A stretch of DNA of 8,313 bases from the NCBI GenBank assembly GCA_944358225.1, contig CALVQP010000050.1, positions 1 to 8,313 on the forward strand, given 5' to 3'. This DNA comes from an uncultured Bacilli bacterium. GTDB taxonomy: Bacteria > Bacillota_I > Bacilli_A > RF39 > UBA660. This document shows positions 1-5,471 of this stretch, in pieces (the stretch's first letter is position 1; every line of letters starts with the position of its first letter). The notes beneath the pieces are model-generated. The model had not been told where the DNA came from and searched no databases. It was given only the letters and a program-made list of their open reading frames with translations. The translations under genes were made by a program, and so were the position numbers.

Positions 1-96
1 ACGACAAAAAAACAAGTATTTTCGGTACTTGGAAAGGCATTTTGGATTATAAAGTGTCAAACTTGGGAGTTTTTATATGTAATAGCAAACTCTTAA
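1..96 (+). other. truncated left edge, possible 3' end of an upstream gene
   Basis: This edge is too short to assign. Two + frames are open from the window start. One ends at the TAA at 50-52 and encodes a basic, aromatic 16-residue tail (RQKNKYFRYLERHFGL). Another ends at the TAA at 94-96. The first is slightly favoured because a small hairpin with a T run (59-74) follows its stop directly. The third + frame runs into the HerA-like gene and has an ATG at 42, but the promoter at 103-131 lies downstream of that ATG, so it is not a credible start. No function can be inferred. Confidence 0.25.
59..75 (+). terminator. weak hairpin, possible terminator of the upstream gene
   Basis: AAACT (59-63) can pair with AGTTT (68-72) around a TGGG loop, and the 3' arm continues into TTTTA. 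The stem is only 5 bp with one G-C pair, so this is a weak candidate. Its support is its position just after the possible stop at 50-52 and just before the next promoter. Confidence 0.3.
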
Positions 97-102
97 AATA
101 TC

Positions 103-131
103 TTGAAAATCATACTGCCTTTTGCTATAAT
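103..131 (+). promoter_or_regulatory. sigma-A promoter of the HerA-like gene
   Basis: TTGAAA (103-108) and TATAAT (126-131) are separated by exactly 17 bp. TG at 123-124 gives an extended -10 (TGC-TATAAT). Transcription should begin near 138, leaving a leader of about 20 nt with an AGAGG ribosome binding site. This is one of the best promoter matches in the window. Confidence 0.85.
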
Positions 132-158
132 TTATACATAATAAAGAGGTGTTGGATA

Positions 159-2006
159 ATGTTTGGAAACATAAAATATATAAGTGATAACGAAGCCCAT
201 GTTGTAAATGCTGCGGGCATCAACATGAGTGGGGATTTAATGAATGTTCATGTAGTTTTTGAAGAAGGAGGGCAAAGAGTATTAGGGGAAGTAACAGAAG
301 TTAACGATCAAATAATAAAAATTCGATTTTTAGGTGAATTCCAAAATAATCATTATGTTAATGGTGTTATTCGCAAACCTAAATTATCAGCAAGTATTCG
401 TGTTATTAATGAATCGGAATTAAATGAACTCATGGGACAAGACTCCGCTTCGACATTTTTATTAGGGACTAGTTCTATTTATAATACTCATCCCGTATAC
501 GTAGATATCAATCAATTATTTGCCAATCATGCCGCCATTTTTGGTAATACCGGAAGTGGTAAATCTTGTGGGGTTGCTAGACTGGTCCAAAATATTTTTA
601 GTAACAAAAACATGGTTCCGTATAATGCCAATTTATTTATCTTTGATGCTTATGGCGAATATAAAACGGCGTTTCGTTCGATCAACCAAATAAATCCTTG
701 TTTTAGCTATAAATTTATTACGAGTAATCCGGTTGACCCTGAAGATGTTCCTTTAGCTATACCAGTACATTTATTAAACTTAGATGATTGGTCTTTATTC
801 TTGCAAGCAGATAAACATAGTCAGATTCCCATCATCGAACGAACTTTGAAATTATCAAAAATATTTTCTAAAAATGATGAAGTTGCTATGCGTTACAAAA
901 ACCATTTAATAGCAAAAGCTTTATTAGCAGTTTTATTCTCTAATCAAACTACAGCTCGTAAAAAAAATGAAGTATTCACCATCATCGAAGCTTGTCATAC
1001 TCCAGAATTTGATTTTAGTACCGAAATTCAAGGTTTAGGATACACTCGTATTTTAAGCGAATGTTTTGAAATTGACTCTAATGGAAATTTTGGTGAAAGT
1101 GTATTAATTACAGAATATATTTTAAAACACATTGATGATTCTTTAGAAACAACACCTGAGCCAAAAGATGCTTTCTTTAATTTAGTAGATTTTAATAAAG
1201 CTATGGAATTTACACTAATTTCTGAAGGCTTTCAAAACAATCAACAACTTTATGATGATGCCAGTATCCTAAAAGTTCGTTTAAAATCAATACTAAATAG
1301 TAAAGTGGGTGGTTTCTTTGAATACAATCAACCTATTTCAATGGAAGGATATATTTCATCTTTAGTTGCCACAAAAGGAAATCAAAAAGCTCAAATAATA
1401 AATATTAATCTAGAAGATGTCGATGATACTTATGCTAAAGTTATCGTTAAAATAATTGCTCGCTTTATTTTTGAATTTGCTAAAGGACGTAAAGAACGTG
1501 CTTCTATACCATTTAATCTATTTGTAGAAGAAGCCCATCGTTATATTCAAAAAGATACCGATACTTTCTTAATTGGCTATAATATATTTGATCGTATCGC
1601 TAAAGAAGGACGTAAATATGGCGTTTTATTAGATATTATAACGCAAAGACCAGTAGAATTATCTGATACTGTTATTGCTCAATGTTCTAACTTTTTAATC
1701 TTTAAAATGACTCACCCTTTAGATATCGAATATATAGGTAAAATGCTTCCCAACATTTCCGCTGATGTTTTAGATAAACAAAAAGTTTTACAACCTGGAA
1801 ACTGTATTGGCTTTGGTAGTGCTTTTAAAATTAATATGATAATTAAAATGGAAATGCCTAATCCATCACCATACTCAAATTCATGTGATGTATCAGCAAG
1901 ATGGCGCCTTAATAATGTTGGTGGAGCAAGTGCTCAAATGGCTACTTCTTCTCCTTCAGCTGCACCATCACCGATGTCAACAGGAGCAATAAATCAAATT
2001 ATATAA
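159..2006 (+). CDS. HerA-like (DUF87) DNA-translocase ATPase
   Basis: This is a 615-residue P-loop ATPase of the FtsK/HerA superfamily, whose members form hexameric rings that move DNA. Seen directly: an N-terminal beta-rich region (about 1-90) that fits the HAS barrel of HerA proteins; Walker A GNTGSGKS at 129-136; Walker B-type FVEEAHRY at 455-462; and the family's GRKYG...TQRP block at 484-498. The C-terminus ends in a Gly/Ala/Ser/Pro-rich low-complexity tail (about 588-612). The start at 159 is chosen over the in-frame ATG at 42 because AGAGG lies 9 nt before it and the promoter (103-131) lies between the two. HerA usually works with a NurA nuclease; bacterial relatives also pair with Sir2 or other effectors in phage defence. 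No such partner is visible here, and a terminator separates the gene from the next one. The family call is firm; the role is open. Arginine is mostly CGN (16 of 20). Confidence 0.9.
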   Translation: MFGNIKYISDNEAHVVNAAGINMSGDLMNVHVVFEEGGQRVLGEVTEVNDQIIKIRFLGEFQNNHYVNGVIRKPKLSASIRVINESELNELMGQDSASTFLLGTSSIYNTHPVYVDINQLFANHAAIFGNTGSGKSCGVARLVQNIFSNKNMVPYNANLFIFDAYGEYKTAFRSINQINPCFSYKFITSNPVDPEDVPLAIPVHLLNLDDWSLFLQADKHSQIPIIERTLKLSKIFSKNDEVAMRYKNHLIAKALLAVLFSNQTTARKKNEVFTIIEACHTPEFDFSTEIQGLGYTRILSECFEIDSNGNFGESVLITEYILKHIDDSLETTPEPKDAFFNLVDFNKAMEFTLISEGFQNNQQLYDDASILKVRLKSILNSKVGGFFEYNQPISMEGYISSLVATKGNQKAQIININLEDVDDTYAKVIVKIIARFIFEFAKGRKERASIPFNLFVEEAHRYIQKDTDTFLIGYNIFDRIAKEGRKYGVLLDIITQRPVELSDTVIAQCSNFLIFKMTHPLDIEYIGKMLPNISADVLDKQKVLQPGNCIGFGSAFKINMIIKMEMPNPSPYSNSCDVSARWRLNNVGGASAQMATSSPSAAPSPMSTGAINQII

Positions 2007-2009
2007 AAT

Positions 2010-2035
2010 AAAAGTACAGTTAGCTGTGCTTTTTA
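2010..2035 (+). terminator. intrinsic terminator after the HerA-like gene
   Basis: The arms at 2010-2019 (AAAAGTACAG) and 2024-2033 (CTGTGCTTTT) form a 10-bp stem with one G-U pair and a TTAG loop. The stem runs into a T tract, starts 4 nt after the stop codon, and precedes a new promoter. It separates the HerA-like gene from the HD phosphohydrolase gene. Confidence 0.75.
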
Positions 2036-2047
2036 ATTTTTCTAATA

Positions 2048-2076
2048 TTGCAACTTTTTTCTAAAATTGATACAAT
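2048..2076 (+). promoter_or_regulatory. sigma-A promoter of the dGTPase-like gene
   Basis: TTGCAA (2048-2053) and TACAAT (2071-2076) are 17 bp apart, with TG at 2068-2069 giving an extended -10. The predicted start is near 2083, so the leader would be only about 12 nt and would begin at or within the AGGAGAAG ribosome binding site (2083-2090). A small shift of the start site could therefore strongly change translation. Confidence 0.8.
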
Positions 2077-2094
2077 TTTTTTAGGAGAAGTAGT

Positions 2095-3216
2095 ATGCAA
2101 AACAATTTAGAAATACAAAATCTTAGTAAATATGCTTGTTCATACAAAAAAGCCCAACGTTTAAAAGAGGATGAAAGTGATATAAGACCGGATTTTTTTC
2201 GTGATATAGATCGCATTATTCATAGTCTTTCATATACACGATATATCGATAAAACCCAAGTATTTACTCATGCTAATAACGATAATATTACCAGACGCAT
2301 TGTTCACGTTCAATTTGTTAGCAAAATTGCCAGAACAATAGGTCGTGCATTAAATTTAAACGAAGATTTAATTGAAGCTGCTGCCTTAGGCCATGATTTA
2401 GGCCATGTACCATACGGTCATGTAGGTGAAAAATTTTTAAATGAGCTAGCTTATAAATATAATCAGACATATTTTAATCATAATGTTCAAAGTGTACGTA
2501 CACTAATGACATTAGAAAATAATGGAAAAGGTTGTAATTTAACTTATCAAGTTCTAGATGCTATTTTGTGTCATAACGGGGAATTTGTCTGTGGAATTTA
2601 TAAACCGCAGCCAAAAACTTTAGAAGATTTTATTAAAGAATACAAAAACTGCTATCAAAATCAAGCTAGGTTAAAGAAATTAGTTCCTTCCACCTTAGAA
2701 GGGTGTGTAGTTAGAGTAAGTGATATTATAGCTTACTTAGGTCGAGATATTGAAGATGCAATGCGTCTAAACATTATAAAAAAAGAACAATTACCACCAG
2801 AAATAATAAAAATTATAGGTGATAATAACAAAAATATAATCAATACTATTGTTTTAGATATCATTAAAAATAGTACCGGCAAACCTTATATAGCTTTATC
2901 AGAAAATATTTATCAAGCCATCATTAGCCTTAAAAAGTTTAATTATGAAAATATTTATGCCAAAGCTAATGATCAAGAAAAGTTAAAAGAAATAAAAAAT
3001 AAATTCAACACTCTTTTTAAAAACTATCTTCACGCATTACATACTAAAGATACAACATCATCAATTTATACAATCTTTTTAAATCAAATGAGTGAAGAAT
3101 ATTTAAAGAATAACAATGATGTATTAAAAGTTATAGATTATATTGCTGGTATGACCGATGAATTCTTTTTACAAGAATATGCTAAAATTACACGTTCTCA
3201 TGAAGAAATAAATTAA
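2095..3216 (+). CDS. dgt: dGTPase-like HD-domain triphosphohydrolase
   Basis: This 373-residue HD-superfamily enzyme resembles deoxyguanosine triphosphate triphosphohydrolases, which split dNTPs into nucleoside and triphosphate in the cytosol. The family hallmarks occur in order: RDIDRIIHS (36-44) and KTQVF (53-57) near the N-terminus; H71; the HD pair H100-D101 within HDLGHVPYGHVGE, giving H109 and E112 at the spacing of the E. coli Dgt catalytic pair; and D210 in RVSDIIAYLGRDIEDA. H71, H100, D101 and D210 are the expected metal ligands, so the active site looks intact. It starts at an ATG 4 nt after AGGAGAAG. A promoter precedes it and a hairpin follows it, so it is probably transcribed alone. 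Related enzymes control dNTP pools, and some limit phage growth. Substrate preference (dGTP or other dNTPs) cannot be read from sequence. Arginine is CGN in 10 of 15 cases. Confidence 0.88.
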   Translation: MQNNLEIQNLSKYACSYKKAQRLKEDESDIRPDFFRDIDRIIHSLSYTRYIDKTQVFTHANNDNITRRIVHVQFVSKIARTIGRALNLNEDLIEAAALGHDLGHVPYGHVGEKFLNELAYKYNQTYFNHNVQSVRTLMTLENNGKGCNLTYQVLDAILCHNGEFVCGIYKPQPKTLEDFIKEYKNCYQNQARLKKLVPSTLEGCVVRVSDIIAYLGRDIEDAMRLNIIKKEQLPPEIIKIIGDNNKNIINTIVLDIIKNSTGKPYIALSENIYQAIISLKKFNYENIYAKANDQEKLKEIKNKFNTLFKNYLHALHTKDTTSSIYTIFLNQMSEEYLKNNNDVLKVIDYIAGMTDEFFLQEYAKITRSHEEIN

Positions 3217-3217
3217 T

Positions 3218-3246
3218 AAAAGTTATCCATTCTTGATTAACTTTTT
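3218..3246 (+). terminator. probable intrinsic terminator after the dGTPase-like gene
   Basis: AAAAGTTA (3218-3225) pairs with TAACTTTT (3238-3245). TC and GA can extend the stem past a bulged T, leaving a loop of about 7 nt. The 3' arm is itself a T run. The stem begins 1 nt after the stop codon. It is AT-rich, so termination may be leaky. Confidence 0.6.
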
Positions 3247-3440
3247 GAATAATTATCATATTATTAAATTATACGAAATTGTCTCAAAACATATTTACCC
3301 CTAAAGCTTAAAAACTAAAGAAAAAGAATAAAATGAACGAATATAAATTTAAAATGGCCAAATGAATTAGAAAGAATTTTAATTCGCACTAGGAAAAATT
3401 AAAAAGTAAAACCAAGTGTAATAATCGAGGAGGTATAGTT
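3247..3440 (+). other. AT-rich intergenic stretch with no convincing gene
   Basis: No gene or strong promoter is visible. AATAAT (3248-3253) and ATTATT (3260-3265) form a small inverted repeat. A 10-codon reading frame starts at 3333 and ends at a TGA (3360-3362); a +1 shift then gives 13 more codons to a TAA, so it may be noise or a relic. The stretch ends in a consensus ribosome binding site, GAGGAGGT (3427-3434), serving the metal ATPase. No ArsR/CadC-type regulator gene is present. Confidence 0.5.
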
Positions 3441-3443
3441 ATT
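3427..3443 (+). promoter_or_regulatory. consensus ribosome binding site facing an ATT start codon
   Basis: GAGGAGGT (3427-3434) is an almost perfect anti-16S match. At normal spacing the in-frame codon is ATT (3441-3443), not ATG. No ATG, GTG or TTG occurs in this frame between the upstream TAG (3390-3392) and the GTG at 3492. The GTG has no purine-rich site at the right distance and would cut into the first membrane segment. The site therefore points to an AUU start or a mutated ATG. Confidence 0.65.
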
Positions 3444-5336
3444 ACGGATCGAAAAATAAATAGGCAAGTAACAAAGATAAGTATTTCCATTGTGTTATTC
3501 ATAATTTCTTTTTTACTTAAATTTGATACCGAATTATATAGTAATATTTTATTTGTAATTACTTATGTAATTGTAGGATATGACATTGTATCAAAAGCAA
3601 TAAGAAATATTTTTAAAGGTAAAGTATTTGATGAAAATTTTTTAATGACTGTTGCAACAATTGGGGCATTTTTTATAGGCGAATTTGAAGAGGCTGTTGC
3701 AGTAATGCTTTTCTATCAAATTGGTGAATTATTTCAAAATTATGCGGTAGATAAGTCAAGAAAATCAATAGCTGCTCTTATGAATATAAGACCAGACTAT
3801 GCCAATGTATATCGTGATGAAGAAATAGAAAAAGTGGACCCTGATGAAGTAAATATTGGGGAAATTATATTAGTAAAACCCGGCGAAAAGATTCCCCTAG
3901 ATGGAGTTATTGTAGAAGGCGAATCTATGCTTAATACAGCAGCTTTAACGGGAGAGGCAATACCAAGAAAAGTAACGATAAATGATAAAGTATTAAGCGG
4001 TTGCATAAACAATACCGGAACTCTTAAAATTAAAGTAAGTAAAGAATTTGGCGAATCTACAGTTAGTAAGATATTAGACTTAGTAGAACATGCAGGAGCA
4101 AGAAAATCAAAGTCGGAAAATTTTATTAGTAAATTTGCTAAAATCTATACTCCAATTGTCGTTATGTTAGCACTTCTACTGGCAATAATTCCTCCACTTG
4201 TAATAAAAGACGCAACATTTAGTGATTGGCTATATAGAGCTCTTTCATTTTTGGTTGTTTCATGTCCATGTGCATTAGTTATTTCTATTCCACTATCTTT
4301 TTTTGGAGGAATTGGAGCTGCATCTAAAATTGGTGTCTTGGTAAAAGGAAGCAATTATTTGGAAGCATTAGCAAATACGGAGATTGTTGTTTGTGATAAA
4401 ACAGGAACATTAACAGAAGGAGTATTTAAAGTACAAGAAATTGATGCGATTGGATATTCTGATAATGATTTGTTAAGATATGCTTCTTATGCTGAAAGTT
4501 TTTCTAATCATCCAATATCACTTTCATTAAAAAAGGAGTATGGAAAAGAAATTAATGATAAACTTGTTAGCAGAACAGAAGAAATATCAGGAAAAGGTGT
4601 CAAAGCGAAAGTTGCTGGAAAAAATGTTTTAGTTGGTAATGAAAAATTAATACGAGAATATGATGTTGAATTTAAGAAAAGTGAAAAAGTGGGAACTATC
4701 GTTTATGTAGCTATAGATGGTAAATTTGCAGGAACAATTTTGATAGCTGATAAGATCAAAGATGATGCTTATAAAGCAGTAAAATTATTTAAAAAAAATA
4801 ATATCAAAAAAATTGTTATGTTAACCGGGGATCACGAAAATATTAGTAAGGCTGTAGCTAAGGAGCTAAGTTTAGATGAATATCATGCCGAATTATTACC
4901 ACAAGACAAAGTTTATTGGGTAGAAAAATTAATGATGCAAAAATCATCTGGAGGAAAACTTATCTTTATTGGGGATGGAGTCAATGATGCCCCAGTATTA
5001 GCATTATCTGATATAGGAGTTGCAATGGGTGGTGTTGGAAGTGATGCAGCTATGGAAGCAGCTGATGTAGTTATAATGACAGATGAGCCATCAAAAATTG
5101 CCAGTTCTATTCAAATTTCTAAAAAAACAATAAGAATTGTAAGACAAAATATAATATTTTCTATTGCGGTGAAAATCATAGTTCTAATATTAAGCGCTTT
5201 GGGTTTGACTAGTATGTGGACAGCAGTTTTTGCTGATGTTGGAGTATCAGTTCTAGCAACAATAAATGCTTTTAGAATTTTAAAAATTAAAAACAGTGCT
5301 GATAGTAAAACGAAAAATCTGTTAAGCAGTAAATAA
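3441..5336 (+). CDS. cadA: Zn2+/Cd2+/Pb2+-exporting P1B-type ATPase (CadA/ZntA type)
   Basis: This is a membrane ATPase that pumps soft divalent metals out of the cell. Numbered from the ATT at 3441 (631 residues): membrane segments near 12-28, 35-50, 68-80 and 83-98; actuator TGEA at 170-173; segments near 236-255 and 268-290, the latter carrying the CPC metal site at 275-277; phosphorylation motif DKTGT at 319-323; HP at 357-358; TGD at 462-464; GDGVNDA at 511-517; then two final segments carrying K578 and the DVG motif at D599. CPC with this Lys and Asp marks the Zn/Cd/Pb class (P1B-2) rather than copper pumps. The protein lacks the usual N-terminal HMA domain with CxxC, so it is shorter than typical CadA. 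The conservative start is GTG 3492 (614 residues), but it has no ribosome binding site and truncates the first segment. Arginine is AGA/AGG in 12 of 15 codons, unlike the flanks. No linked metal regulator is seen. Confidence 0.9.
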   Translation: MTDRKINRQVTKISISIVLFIISFLLKFDTELYSNILFVITYVIVGYDIVSKAIRNIFKGKVFDENFLMTVATIGAFFIGEFEEAVAVMLFYQIGELFQNYAVDKSRKSIAALMNIRPDYANVYRDEEIEKVDPDEVNIGEIILVKPGEKIPLDGVIVEGESMLNTAALTGEAIPRKVTINDKVLSGCINNTGTLKIKVSKEFGESTVSKILDLVEHAGARKSKSENFISKFAKIYTPIVVMLALLLAIIPPLVIKDATFSDWLYRALSFLVVSCPCALVISIPLSFFGGIGAASKIGVLVKGSNYLEALANTEIVVCDKTGTLTEGVFKVQEIDAIGYSDNDLLRYASYAESFSNHPISLSLKKEYGKEINDKLVSRTEEISGKGVKAKVAGKNVLVGNEKLIREYDVEFKKSEKVGTIVYVAIDGKFAGTILIADKIKDDAYKAVKLFKKNNIKKIVMLTGDHENISKAVAKELSLDEYHAELLPQDKVYWVEKLMMQKSSGGKLIFIGDGVNDAPVLALSDIGVAMGGVGSDAAMEAADVVIMTDEPSKIASSIQISKKTIRIVRQNIIFSIAVKIIVLILSALGLTSMWTAVFADVGVSVLATINAFRILKIKNSADSKTKNLLSSK

Positions 5337-5471
5337 AAAAGATTTAAAGCAATATATAAAATAAGCAAGATATGCCAGTCTAAAAGAATTTAAAAGGATA
5401 GAAGACATAATACAAACTATAATGTCTAGCAAAAAATAGTGAAGTAATGTATGTAAAAAGGAAGGTTAAAA
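5337..5471 (+). other. intergenic stretch before the kinase-SIS gene
   Basis: This short AT-rich gap shows no clear terminator for the ATPase gene. It contains a TATAAT (5418-5423) without a recognisable -35 at normal spacing, a 25-bp palindrome, and the ribosome binding site AAGGAAGG (5458-5465) placed 6 nt before the ATG at 5472. The two genes may be co-transcribed, or the second may have its own weak or activated promoter. Confidence 0.5.
5403..5427 (+). promoter_or_regulatory. 25-bp palindrome overlapping a TATAAT box, candidate operator
   Basis: AGACAT (5403-5408) and ATGTCT (5422-5427) are perfect inverted arms. Inside them ATA (5410-5412) pairs with TAT (5418-5420) after one A-A mismatch, leaving a CAAAC centre. 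The right half overlaps TATAAT (5418-5423). No T run follows on either strand, so it does not look like a terminator. A repressor site on the -10 box or an mRNA hairpin are both possible. Confidence 0.4.

Noticed and set aside
42..158. In-frame ATG at 42 as the start of the HerA-like gene
   Set aside because: It has no ribosome binding site, its added 39 residues do not resemble the family, and the strong promoter at 103-131 lies downstream of it. ATG 159 has a proper site.
3333..3402. Tiny reading frame starting at 3333 that, with one frameshift near 3360, would extend to about 23 residues
   Set aside because: Too short, weak ribosome binding site and no recognisable family; it may be a gene relic, but the sequence does not support calling one.
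3797..5368. Minus-strand open frames within and just past the metal ATPase gene (3797-4012, 4145-4354, 5111-5368)
   Set aside because: They are antisense shadows of a well-supported coding region, with no promoters or family matches.
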